From Chloroherpetonaceae bacterium (GTDB lineage Bacteria; Bacteroidota; Chlorobiia; Chlorobiales; Thermochlorobacteraceae): DNA of 64,000 nucleotides. The notes beneath the pieces are model-generated. The model did no database searches and had not been told where the DNA came from. It worked only from the letters and a program-made list of their open reading frames with translations. Location: assembly GCA_025055975.1 (NCBI GenBank), contig JANWWM010000061.1:1-64000 (forward strand), written 5' to 3'. A program made the translations under genes and the position numbers. This document shows positions 1-8,011 of this stretch, one piece after another (positions within the stretch are counted from its first letter, which is position 1; every line of letters starts with the position of its first letter).

Positions 1-2
1 AC

Positions 3-980
3 GCGCCGAAGGACTTTGCGCCCTCGCCGCTCTCTCGCGTCGCGCTCGTTCTGAACGAGGGCTTGTTTCAACGCAACAACTCAACGCTCACCTACTACGA
101 GATTGATTCCAATCGCGCCTTCACGGATTTCTTCGAGCGGCAAACGGGCAGGCGGCTCGGCGACACGGGGAACGACATCGCGCAATACGGCGGCAAAATT
201 TACATCGTCGTCAATGTCAGTAGCACGATTGAAGTGCTCGATGCGGCAACCTTCGCGCCAATCAAAACGATTTTGTTTTTCAACGGCGCGCAACCCCGAC
301 AGCCGCGCCACATCGCGTTTCACGGGCGAAATGCGTTCGTGAGTTGCTACGACGGCACAATCGCCGTGATTGACACGGCTTCGCTTTCCATCGCGCGAAA
401 CATTCAAGTCGGTTCGTATCCCGAAGGCGTGGCGATTCAAAACGGCAAACTCTACGTCGCCAATTCGGGCGGACTCAACTTCCCCAACTACGACAGCACG
501 GTTTCCATCATCGACCTCAATTCGCTTGCGGAAATCAAACGGCTCGCGCTTCGCATCAATCCGACGAGCGTCGACGCCGATGCTTATGGCGACGTGTATG
601 TGATTTCCAACGGCAATTACTCCACCGTCCCGATGCGCCTTTTGGCGATTGATTCGCGCGCCGACACGCTCAAAAAAATCTTCGACTTCGATGCGAGCCG
701 CATCGCCATCATTGATAGCCTCGCGTTCATCGCTTCAAACAACGGCGTGATGACGCTCGATGTCAGAAACGAGCGCGTCATCAAACCGAATTTCATCGCG
801 CCCTCAAACTTTCAAATCCTTTACGCGCTCAGCATTGACAAGGCGCGGCGCGAACTCTACTGCGCCGACGCGAAGAACTACGTCGTGAGCGGCGAAATGA
901 AGGTCTTTGATTTCAACGGTCAATTCAAACGGAGTTTTCAGACGGGCTTAATCCCGAACAAAGCGGTTTTTGTTCGGTAA
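3..980 (+). CDS. BtuG/YncE-like beta-propeller surface protein, 5' end outside window
   Basis: The frame is open to the left edge, so the N-terminus, including any signal peptide or lipobox, lies outside the window. The visible 325 residues form a repeat-rich beta-propeller with blades of the type GxxPxGVAI...LYVANSGG. Motifs such as LVLNEG near the start and VVNVSSTIEVLD match my memory of the DUF5074/YncE-like family. That family includes the Bacteroides surface corrinoid-binding protein BtuG. The protein ends in VFVR with no T9SS sorting domain, so it may be a lipoprotein or periplasmic. It lies 28 bp upstream of another propeller gene and two genes from cobO, which supports a role in B12 capture. 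Substrate binding is inferred from family and context only. Confidence 0.7.
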   Translation, partial: APKDFAPSPLSRVALVLNEGLFQRNNSTLTYYEIDSNRAFTDFFERQTGRRLGDTGNDIAQYGGKIYIVVNVSSTIEVLDAATFAPIKTILFFNGAQPRQPRHIAFHGRNAFVSCYDGTIAVIDTASLSIARNIQVGSYPEGVAIQNGKLYVANSGGLNFPNYDSTVSIIDLNSLAEIKRLALRINPTSVDADAYGDVYVISNGNYSTVPMRLLAIDSRADTLKKIFDFDASRIAIIDSLAFIASNNGVMTLDVRNERVIKPNFIAPSNFQILYALSIDKARRELYCADAKNYVVSGEMKVFDFNGQFKRSFQTGLIPNKAVFVR

Positions 981-1008
981 TTCATCAAACGCATAAAAGG
1001 AGGAAAAA

Positions 1009-2661
1009 ATGAACAGGATTTTCACGCTTCTCGTCGCGCTCTGCCTTTTTGGCAACGCTTGGCTGAACGCGCAACCGCAGAGGGTCATCTTTGCGATTCG
1101 CGGGTTCAGCAACCAAGCCCTGACCTACATCAATCTCACGTCGGGCGTAGTGATTGATAGCCTCGCGCCGCTTGGTCCCGTGGCGAATGAACTGCACGTC
1201 TTCAACAATCGCTTGTATGTGATCAATTCAGGTCAGTTTCCGAATGGCGCAAACGCCTCGATCCAGCACGGGCGACTGGCGAACTTCGTCGTTGGCGCCG
1301 CGCCCATCAAGACGCAATCGATTGCGACGGGCTTGAACCCGTATTCTATCGCAAGGTTCAGCGTGCCGACGAATGAAACCTTCGGCGTGGTCTCGAACTT
1401 GCTCGATAGTTCCATTTCGCTCTATCGCTTGAACGCGCCCTCGTTCAACCCGAATCAAGACACGATTCAGTTCGTCCGCAAAATCAGCATCGGGCGACGC
1501 GGACCCGAAGGCGTCGCCATCGTGCCTGAAACCAATGGCGCGCGCGTTTACATTGCCAATGCCTACAATCCATCGACTTTTGATTACGACAGCGTCGTAA
1601 CGGTTTGGCGATTCTACAACAACGGCGCAAACGATAGCTTGGTAACGCGCATTCAAGTTCGCTTGAATCCGCAGAGCGTTGCCGTCGATGGAAACGGTCG
1701 TTTGCATGCGGTTTGCACGGGCAATTATGGCTTCGGTTCGCCCGCCGTTTTTGGAAGAATCTCCGTCATCAACCCCGCGACAAACGCGGTCGTAGCGACG
1801 ATTAACGTGGGCGCGTCGCCATCGCAAGTCGTGTTCAATTCGCAAAACATCGGCATTTTGAGCGGCGGTTTCGTGAGCGATCGTTTGATTCGTTACAACG
1901 CGAACACGTTTGACACGATCCCAACCCCGCCGATTGCGGGCGGAAGCCTTGCTTTGTTGGGCGACACGCTCATCATTGGGCGAACTGGCAGAATCACGCT
2001 CTACAACGCCATCACGCTCGACAGCATCACGCAGTTCAACTTGAAACCGGGCGAGCCTTACGCGGGCATCGTGGCATTCACGGTCGACGCGAGCGTTCTG
2101 CCCGTCGAGCTCGTGGAGTTCGTGGGGCGCAAAACGAGCGACGGCGTGTGGCTCTCGTGGAAAACCGCGTCGGAACGGAACAACGCAGGCTTTGAAATTC
2201 AGCGCAAATCGCAAGGCGGCGAGTGGAACGCGCTCGGCTTCGTTAGAGGCAAGGGCACGACCACCGAAGCGCAATCCTACTCCTTCTTGGATAGAACCGC
2301 GTCGGGCATCGTTCAATATCGCTTGAAGCAGATTGACTTCGACGGTCAGTTTGAATACAGCAACGTGATTGAAGTCGACGCGGGCTTGCCGAAGACCTTT
2401 GCGCTTGAACAAAATTACCCCAACCCGTTCAACCCGACGACCATCATCGCGTATCAACTGCCGATTGCGAGCGACGTGAGGCTTGAACTGTTCGATATGC
2501 TTGGCAAGAAGGTCGCCACGCTGGCAAATGGTCGGCAAGAAGCGGGCGCATACAACATACGGCTGGATGCGTCGCGCTATGGGCTTGCGTCGGGAATGTA
2601 TTTCTACCGATTGCAAGCGGGCAATTTCGTTTCGACGAAGAAGATGATGTTGGTGAAATGA
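1009..2661 (+). CDS. Secreted YncE-like beta-propeller protein with T9SS sorting domain
   Basis: The 550-residue protein starts at an ATG preceded by a strong AAAGGAGG ribosome binding site. It has an N-terminal signal peptide (about residues 1-22, ending NAQP). Residues about 25-360 are beta-propeller repeats resembling the upstream gene. A short linker domain around residues 365-455 (VELVEFVGRKTSDGVWLSWK) is typical of Bacteroidota/Chlorobi surface proteins. A type A T9SS sorting domain begins at QNYPNPFNPTT near residue 468 and ends KKMMLVK. The protein should cross the outer membrane through the type IX system and be anchored or released outside. Its stop overlaps the next start by 4 bp, so translation is coupled. 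The proposed ligand, a corrinoid, is inferred from the cobO neighbour. Confidence 0.75.
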   Translation: MNRIFTLLVALCLFGNAWLNAQPQRVIFAIRGFSNQALTYINLTSGVVIDSLAPLGPVANELHVFNNRLYVINSGQFPNGANASIQHGRLANFVVGAAPIKTQSIATGLNPYSIARFSVPTNETFGVVSNLLDSSISLYRLNAPSFNPNQDTIQFVRKISIGRRGPEGVAIVPETNGARVYIANAYNPSTFDYDSVVTVWRFYNNGANDSLVTRIQVRLNPQSVAVDGNGRLHAVCTGNYGFGSPAVFGRISVINPATNAVVATINVGASPSQVVFNSQNIGILSGGFVSDRLIRYNANTFDTIPTPPIAGGSLALLGDTLIIGRTGRITLYNAITLDSITQFNLKPGEPYAGIVAFTVDASVLPVELVEFVGRKTSDGVWLSWKTASERNNAGFEIQRKSQGGEWNALGFVRGKGTTTEAQSYSFLDRTASGIVQYRLKQIDFDGQFEYSNVIEVDAGLPKTFALEQNYPNPFNPTTIIAYQLPIASDVRLELFDMLGKKVATLANGRQEAGAYNIRLDASRYGLASGMYFYRLQAGNFVSTKKMMLVK

Positions 2662-3635
2662 TGAACGGAACGATTCGGCGCGGGGCGGCTCTCTGCCTCG
2701 CGCTTTGGGTTTTGAGCCTTGCCGCGAAAGCGCAGTTTGCCGACAGCGTCGTGAGCGTGAACTTCGGACCGAATTTCAACGCGGGTTACGGACCTGACAA
2801 CCCGAACTTTCCGCGATGCGTGCTGGGGCGACCCGACTCGACGGCGCGTCCGTGCGCGCCCGCGTTTTCGCCAACGGAACTCTTGTCGCTTGGCACGGGC
2901 GGCTCGATTACGCTCTACTTTCGCCGTCCCATCGTGAATTTGCCGGGCGTTGATTTCACGGTGTTCGAAAATCCGTTCTACGTCGGTTGCGACACGACGC
3001 GCGTTTTCGCCGAAACGGGCATCGTGAGCGCTAGCAAAGACGGCGTCGCGTTTTTTGAGTTCCCGTTTCAGGTGATTGATTCGCTTCCCATCAATTCGCC
3101 ATTGCGTTATCGCGGGTTGGCGGGCGTTACGCCCACGAATGGCGCGGCAAATCCGCTCTTGCCTGGCTCGCCCAACCAAAATCGGAGCGGCGGCGATTCG
3201 TTTGACCTTGCGACCATTGGACTGGACACGGCGTATTTCGTGCGCATTGCGGACGCAGGCAACCGCGTCAATGATGGCGGCGCGATGGCGGCGTCGTTCG
3301 ACCTCGATGCCGTCGCCGCCATTCATCAAGCCGCCCTTTCCGCGCCAACTCCAAGCGAGCGACCCAAATCCTTCGCGCTGTTTCAAAACTATCCGAACCC
3401 GTTTAACCCGACGACCGTCATCGCTTACGAGCTTGCGGAGCGAAGCGACGCGCGACTCGAACTCTTCGACGCGCAAGGCAGAAAAATCGCAACCCTTGTG
3501 AACGCGACGCAAGACGCGGGGCGACACGCGGTCTGGCTTGATGCGGCGCGCTACGGGCTGTCGTCGGGAGCGTATTTTTATCGGCTTTCAACGCCAACAT
3601 TTTCTCAAACCAAATCGATGCGGTTCATCAAGTAA
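2658..3635 (+). CDS. Secreted cell-surface protein with T9SS sorting domain, function unknown
   Basis: The protein has 325 residues and starts inside the stop of the preceding gene (ATGA overlap). A signal peptide ends near AKAQ at residue 25. The middle domain (about residues 28-225) contains VSVNFGPNFNAGYG and DFTVFENPFY. It reads like the adhesive or ligand-binding surface modules often found beside BtuB-type receptors, but I do not recognise a named family with certainty. The C-terminal T9SS domain starts at QNYPNPFNPTT and ends MRFIK. Tight packing between a propeller gene and cobO makes it part of the same unit. A part in B12 or other cofactor capture is inference. Confidence 0.7.
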   Translation: MMNGTIRRGAALCLALWVLSLAAKAQFADSVVSVNFGPNFNAGYGPDNPNFPRCVLGRPDSTARPCAPAFSPTELLSLGTGGSITLYFRRPIVNLPGVDFTVFENPFYVGCDTTRVFAETGIVSASKDGVAFFEFPFQVIDSLPINSPLRYRGLAGVTPTNGAANPLLPGSPNQNRSGGDSFDLATIGLDTAYFVRIADAGNRVNDGGAMAASFDLDAVAAIHQAALSAPTPSERPKSFALFQNYPNPFNPTTVIAYELAERSDARLELFDAQGRKIATLVNATQDAGRHAVWLDAARYGLSSGAYFYRLSTPTFSQTKSMRFIK

Positions 3636-4199
3636 ATGCGCAAACTTCACCTTTACTACGGCTACGGCAAAGGCAAAACGACGAGCGTGATTGGACTGGC
3701 GATTCGGGCGTTGGGCGCAGGTCAGCGCGTCGCCATCGTGCAGTTCGACAAGGGCTACGATGGGCAGAACGAGCACTACTCGGAGCGAAAAATTCTGCGA
3801 GAGTTGAAGGAGAAACTTGGCTATCCGATTGAACTCGTGCCGACGGGCGCGGAGCGAATGATGCCCGACGGCACGTTTCGCTTCAAGAACGAAGCGCAAG
3901 ATTTCGCCGAAGCCGAGCGCGGCTTGGAAGCGTCAAGAGCGTTCATTGAATCGGGCGAACTCGATTTGCTCATTCTCGACGAAGGGCTTGCCGCCGTCGC
4001 TTACAACCTCATTTCAAAGGAAACCTTGCTCGCGCTCATCGACTTGTGGGAAGAGAGAGACCGCCCGTGCGAACTCGTGATTTCGGGGCACAAAATTTGG
4101 GACGAGCTCGCCGAGCGGGTCGACCTCATCACCGAGATGCGAAAGGTCAAGCACTATTTCGACCAAGGCACGCCCGCGCGCTTGGGCATCGAGTTTTGA
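3636..4199 (+). CDS. cobO: Cob(I)alamin adenosyltransferase, CobO/CobA/BtuR family
   Basis: The 187-residue protein carries an N-terminal P-loop GYGKGKTTS (residues 9-17). It also shows the family pattern IVQFDKGY, a LDLLILDEG Walker-B-like segment and a C-terminal HYFDQGTPARLGIE. Enzymes of this family transfer the adenosyl group of ATP to the corrinoid cobalt, giving the coenzyme form of B12 in the cytoplasm. The ATG follows the previous stop directly, so the gene is translationally coupled to the surface proteins upstream. This placement suggests that corrinoid captured outside is adenosylated on entry. The length is normal for the family. The gene converges on ilvE with no spacer at all. 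Confidence 0.92.
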   Translation: MRKLHLYYGYGKGKTTSVIGLAIRALGAGQRVAIVQFDKGYDGQNEHYSERKILRELKEKLGYPIELVPTGAERMMPDGTFRFKNEAQDFAEAERGLEASRAFIESGELDLLILDEGLAAVAYNLISKETLLALIDLWEERDRPCELVISGHKIWDELAERVDLITEMRKVKHYFDQGTPARLGIEF

Positions 4200-5156
4200 T
4201 TACGCCTTGACGGCTTCTTTGCGCGCGCCGCTCGGTTGAGTTTTGGCTTCGGGCAAAAACGTAAGCCAACCGAATTTGTCGTTTCCGTTCTTGACGATGT
4301 CGTAGAAAGCGTCTTGCAGGGCTTTGGTGATTTCGCCGCGCTCGCCCGTTCCGATTTTGTAGTGGTCGATCGAGCGCACGGGCGTGATTTCCGCCGCCGT
4401 GCCCGTTGCGAAGACCTCGTCGGCAAGATACAGGCTTTCGCGGTTGATGAGCGTTTCGCGCACTTCGTAGCCAAGCGATTTGGCGAGTTTGATGACGGCG
4501 TTGCGCGTGATGCCGGGCAAGAGCGATTGCGCCGACATTGGCGTGTAAATGACCCCGTCGCGCGCAAGGAAAATGTTTTCGCCGCTGCCTTCGGCGACCA
4601 AGCCGTTCATATCGAGCGCGATTCCTTCCGAGTAGCCATCGAGCACGGCTTCCATTTTGATGAGCGACGAGTTCAGGTAGTTGCCGCCCGCTTTGGCGCT
4701 CGCGGGCATCGTGTTCGGCGCGATGCGTCGCCACGACGCGATGCGCATGTCCACGCCCTTCTCGATGGCGTCTTCGCCCAAGTAACTGCCCCACTCCCAA
4801 ACGGCGACCGCCACTTCGACTTTGGATTTGAGCGGATTAACGCCCAACGCGCCTTCGCCTCTGAACGCGATGGGGCGAATGTAGCAGGCTTCCAAGCCGC
4901 TCGCCATCACGGTCTCCACGATGGCTTCGCGCAATTCCAACTGCGTGAAAGGAATGTCCATTCGGTAAATTTTCGCCGAATCATACAGGCGACGCACATG
5001 CTCTTTGAGAAACAAAATCGCCGAGCCTTTCTTCGTGCGATAGCACCTTATGCCTTCAAAAACCGACGAGCCGTAGTGAACGACGTGCGACAAAACGTGA
5101 ATTTTCGCGTCTTCCCATTTTGTCAAGCGTCCGTTCATCCAGATTTTTGGTTGCAT
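4200..5156 (-). CDS. ilvE: Branched-chain amino acid aminotransferase
   Basis: The enzyme moves the amino group between glutamate and branched-chain 2-oxo acids, using PLP. The start chosen is the ATG at 5156 (MQPKIWMNG), giving 318 residues. An AGGAG site lies 6 bp upstream at 5163-5167, and an in-frame ATG 81 bp further out lacks this support. Class IV motifs are visible: [18 protein letters not shown] near the N-terminus, the lysine-bearing segment [14 protein letters not shown], and EGSGENIFL. The length fits bacterial IlvE. It is a single gene, divergent from the lipoprotein gene and abutting cobO tail to tail. Confidence 0.93.
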   Translation of the reverse strand: MQPKIWMNGRLTKWEDAKIHVLSHVVHYGSSVFEGIRCYRTKKGSAILFLKEHVRRLYDSAKIYRMDIPFTQLELREAIVETVMASGLEACYIRPIAFRGEGALGVNPLKSKVEVAVAVWEWGSYLGEDAIEKGVDMRIASWRRIAPNTMPASAKAGGNYLNSSLIKMEAVLDGYSEGIALDMNGLVAEGSGENIFLARDGVIYTPMSAQSLLPGITRNAVIKLAKSLGYEVRETLINRESLYLADEVFATGTAAEITPVRSIDHYKIGTGERGEITKALQDAFYDIVKNGNDKFGWLTFLPEAKTQPSGARKEAVKA

Positions 5157-5330
5157 TTTTGTCTCCTTTTTGAACGTTGAAAAAAGTTGAAGGCACAGGC
5201 GCCTTTTGAGATTCAATATAGAATTTTTGCGACGCAACGCGAGAACGGCTCGAAAATTTTACGTTTTCGCAACTTTGCGTCGCCTTATTTTCGACCGCAA
5301 GTTTAACGCTTTTTCTTTGCTTTTTGCAAG

Positions 5331-6209
5331 TTGAAATTGATTTTTCCTAAAATTTTAAGGCTTTGTCGCGCTCGCGTCGTTTCAATCGCGCTCGCCGTTT
5401 GCGTTTTGGGTTGCCGAACTCCGCGAGAGATTTCAAAGCCCGACCTTGCCGCAACATCGGAAACGCGACTCGATGCGCGGCTTCTCGAACTGTTCGCCAA
5501 AGCGACCGCAAACGCGGCGGACTTCAAGACGATGCGGGGTTACGGCACGATGCAAATTCGCTCGCCCGAACTCGACCAACGCCTGAACTGCGCGCTTCGC
5601 ATCAAGCGCGGCGAAGCGATGCAACTGACAGGCTCGGTCTTCTTTGGCATCACGGCGTTTGACGCGCTCATTCGCGCCGATAGCGTGTTTCTTTACAGCC
5701 CGCTCGAAAAACGCCTCTACGTCGGCGCAAACTCTCCCGCCAATCTTCAACGCATCACGGGGCTTTCCGCAAGTTTCGCCGACTTGCTCGACGCTTTTTT
5801 GGGACTTCCGCGAATCGATACCAACGCGGCGAAACTCTACAAGGTCGCAACGGGCGAAGGCAAGGTCGCCTTCTTTCTCAAAAACGGCGCGCTTGACGAG
5901 GTCGTCGAAATCAATCCCGAAACCGAGACGATCGAATCGCTCCGAGCGCTCGATGCTTCGGGAAAAACCGTCGGCGCGATTCTCTTCAAATCGTTTGAGC
6001 GTCTCTCGCCAAATCTGCGACCGCTTCCGAAAGAAATCGAGCTGGTCGCCTACGACTACCCAAACGACAGTTCCTACGTGGCGCGGCAACTTCTGCTGCG
6101 CTACGACGAGCGCGAACTCAATCCCGACGATTTCCGATTCACCTTCGAGCCGTCGAAGCGCGCGAAGGCGTATCGCATCGAGCAATTTCAAATGCGGTTG
6201 AGGCGATGA
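5331..6209 (+). CDS. DUF4292-like outer-membrane-type lipoprotein
   Basis: The 292-residue protein reads from a TTG start. No ATG precedes the export signal in frame and the ribosome binding site is weak, so the start is uncertain. Residues 13-28 form a lipoprotein signal with lipobox VLGC (Cys28). The mature part (about residues 45-290) is a predicted mainly beta LolA/LolB-like fold with TMRGYGTMQIRSPELDQ and YDERELNPDDFRF. This resembles the DUF4292 lipoproteins of Bacteroidota and Chlorobi. A role in carrying or inserting lipids or lipoproteins at the envelope is inferred from the fold class only. It lies 75 bp upstream of ndk on the same strand. Confidence 0.65.
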   Translation: MKLIFPKILRLCRARVVSIALAVCVLGCRTPREISKPDLAATSETRLDARLLELFAKATANAADFKTMRGYGTMQIRSPELDQRLNCALRIKRGEAMQLTGSVFFGITAFDALIRADSVFLYSPLEKRLYVGANSPANLQRITGLSASFADLLDAFLGLPRIDTNAAKLYKVATGEGKVAFFLKNGALDEVVEINPETETIESLRALDASGKTVGAILFKSFERLSPNLRPLPKEIELVAYDYPNDSSYVARQLLLRYDERELNPDDFRFTFEPSKRAKAYRIEQFQMRLRR

Positions 6210-6284
6210 GATTCTCGCGGCGAGGTTGTATTTTTGCGCCGCTTTTTTTCGCGTCAAACTTTTCGCAATCAACCAACGTCACAC

Positions 6285-6710
6285 GTGGAAAGAACGCTCG
6301 CCATTTTGAAGCCCGACTGCGTGCGCAAAAACCTCATCGGCGCCGTCATTGAAAAAATCGAAAAAGCAGGCTTTAAGATCGTCGCTATGAAGATGACGCA
6401 TCTCACCAAAGAGGTTGCGGGCGAGTTCTACGCCGTTCACAAGGAACGACCCTTCTACGGCGAACTCGTCGAGTTTATGTCGAGCGGCGCATGCGTGCCG
6501 ATGATTTTGGAAAAAGAGAAGGCCGTCGAGGATTTTCGAAAACTCATCGGCGCGACCGACCCGAAAAAAGCCGAAGAAGGCACGATTCGTCGGCTGTATG
6601 CGGACAGCGTCGGCGAGAACATCATTCACGGTTCGGATTCCGTCGAGAACGCCAAAATCGAAGCGGCGTTTTTCTTCTCGACGGCGGAAGTCATCGCCAA
6701 TCGCCGTTAA
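6285..6710 (+). CDS. ndk: Nucleoside diphosphate kinase
   Basis: The enzyme exchanges the gamma phosphate between nucleoside di- and triphosphates. I chose the GTG at 6285 ([11 protein letters not shown]), giving 141 residues, the usual size. An upstream in-frame start would add 17 residues unlike the family. The active-site histidine is His115 in NIIHGSDS. The substrate motifs [13 protein letters not shown] and IRRLYAD are intact. It sits between the DUF4292-like lipoprotein and ddl, and its 3' spacer contains an imperfect palindrome. Confidence 0.94.
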   Translation: MERTLAILKPDCVRKNLIGAVIEKIEKAGFKIVAMKMTHLTKEVAGEFYAVHKERPFYGELVEFMSSGACVPMILEKEKAVEDFRKLIGATDPKKAEEGTIRRLYADSVGENIIHGSDSVENAKIEAAFFFSTAEVIANRR

Positions 6711-6735
6711 GCGACGGCGCGCGAACCCGAAGGCG

Positions 6736-6799
6736 CAAGGCGCATTCTCGCTCGAAAGTCGGCGCGATTCCAGAGCTTTCGAGTTCGCCTCGCGCCTTG
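6736..6799. repeat. Nested inverted repeat between ndk and ddl
   Basis: Two perfect 8-bp arm pairs are nested: CAAGGCGC (6736-6743) with GCGCCTTG (6792-6799), and CTCGAAAG (6751-6758) with CTTTCGAG (6776-6783). They are separated by a short internal loop and a 17-nt apical loop. No T tract follows, so it does not look like a standard intrinsic terminator. It may be an mRNA stabiliser or a REP-like element. Confidence 0.5.
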
Positions 6800-6818
6800 C
6801 CTGATTTGACCAAGCCCA

Positions 6819-7910
6819 ATGAAAAAAACGCTCGCGCTGCTTTTTGGAGGACGAAGCGGCGAACACGAAATTTCCATCATTTCGGCGCGTTCCGTCGCCA
6901 ACGCCGTCGACCGCTCGGCGTTTCATCTGCTTCCCATCTACATCACGCGAGAGGGCAAGTGGTTGAGCGAAGCGGCGTCGCGCTCGGTTTTGGAACGCGA
7001 CTACGAGGCTCTCGTCAAAAATCCCGACGCGCTCGCCGAGGAGCGTCGGCGCGTCGCCAAGCTCAGAGGCGCGTTCAAGTTCGATTTCTCTCGCATCGAT
7101 GTCGTTTTCCCCGTCTTGCACGGCACGTTTGGCGAAGACGGCACGGTTCAAGGCTTGCTGGAAATGATGAACGTGCCCTACGTGGGCAACGGCGTTCTGG
7201 CTTCCGCGCTCACGATGGACAAAGCGATGGCGAAAGCCGCTTTCAAAGAAGCAGGCTTGAACGTCGTCGACTATGTCGTCGCGTTTCGGCGAGAAATCGA
7301 AAGCGAATTGCGCCTCGTCGTCAAGCGATGCGAAAACGCCTTGCGCTATCCGATGTTCGTCAAGCCCGCCAACTTGGGTTCTTCGGTTGGCGTTTCGAAA
7401 GCCAAAACCCGCGCGCAGCTGGAAGACGGACTGAAACTCGCCGCTCGATACGACCGCAAGGTCTTGATTGAACAGGGTCTTGACGCGCGCGAATTGGAGG
7501 TCGCCGTCTTGGGAAACGACGAGTTGCAAGTTTCCGTCGTGGGCGAAATCGTGCCGTGCAACGAGTTCTACGACTACGAAGCCAAATACGTCAAGAGCGA
7601 TTCGAAACTCTACATTCCCGCTCCGCTGCCGAAGCGACAAAGCGAAACGATTCGCAAGCAAGCCGCCATCGCCTTCAAAGCCGCCGGTTGCGAGGGAATG
7701 GCGAGAGTCGATTTCTTCTTGGAAAAAGGCGCGAACAAACTCTTCATCAACGAAATCAACGCGATTCCGGGCTTCACGTCCATCAGCATGTATCCCAAGA
7801 TGTTTTTGGCGACGGGCGTGTCGTATCCCGAACTCATCTCGCGCCTGATTGAACTGGCTTTCGAGCGCTTCGAAGAGACGCGCAAAAATCAAACTTCCGT
7901 GGTTTTCTGA
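6819..7910 (+). CDS. ddl: D-alanine--D-alanine ligase
   Basis: The 363-residue ATP-grasp enzyme makes the D-Ala-D-Ala dipeptide for peptidoglycan. Visible family signatures are FGGRSGEHEISIISA near residue 9, HGTFGEDGTVQG around residue 106, the ATP-binding FVKPANLGSSVGVSK around residue 184, and the C-terminal metal-binding loop EINAIPGFTSISMYP. The length is normal. It starts at ATG 6819, 108 bp after ndk, and may share that transcript unless the intervening palindrome interferes. Confidence 0.95.
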   Translation: MKKTLALLFGGRSGEHEISIISARSVANAVDRSAFHLLPIYITREGKWLSEAASRSVLERDYEALVKNPDALAEERRRVAKLRGAFKFDFSRIDVVFPVLHGTFGEDGTVQGLLEMMNVPYVGNGVLASALTMDKAMAKAAFKEAGLNVVDYVVAFRREIESELRLVVKRCENALRYPMFVKPANLGSSVGVSKAKTRAQLEDGLKLAARYDRKVLIEQGLDARELEVAVLGNDELQVSVVGEIVPCNEFYDYEAKYVKSDSKLYIPAPLPKRQSETIRKQAAIAFKAAGCEGMARVDFFLEKGANKLFINEINAIPGFTSISMYPKMFLATGVSYPELISRLIELAFERFEETRKNQTSVVF

Positions 7911-8011
7911 ACGCCTTCGCTCAATCCGACGAGGGTTTGAACTTCCTGCTCGTTCTTTTGGTTAGTTGGCGTAGCGCATTTCTTCAAATCACGCTTAACT
8001 CGCATCAAACA

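Noticed and set aside
1228-2616. Long minus-strand reading frame opposite the T9SS propeller gene
   Set aside because: It is Arg/Val-rich with no family motif or RBS, and it mirrors a well-supported gene. High GC at codon ends creates such shadows throughout the window.
5157-5330. Short AAGGC/GCCTT hairpin followed by T residues in the ilvE leader
   Set aside because: The stem is only 5 bp and no leader peptide rich in branched-chain codons is present, so an attenuator is not supported.
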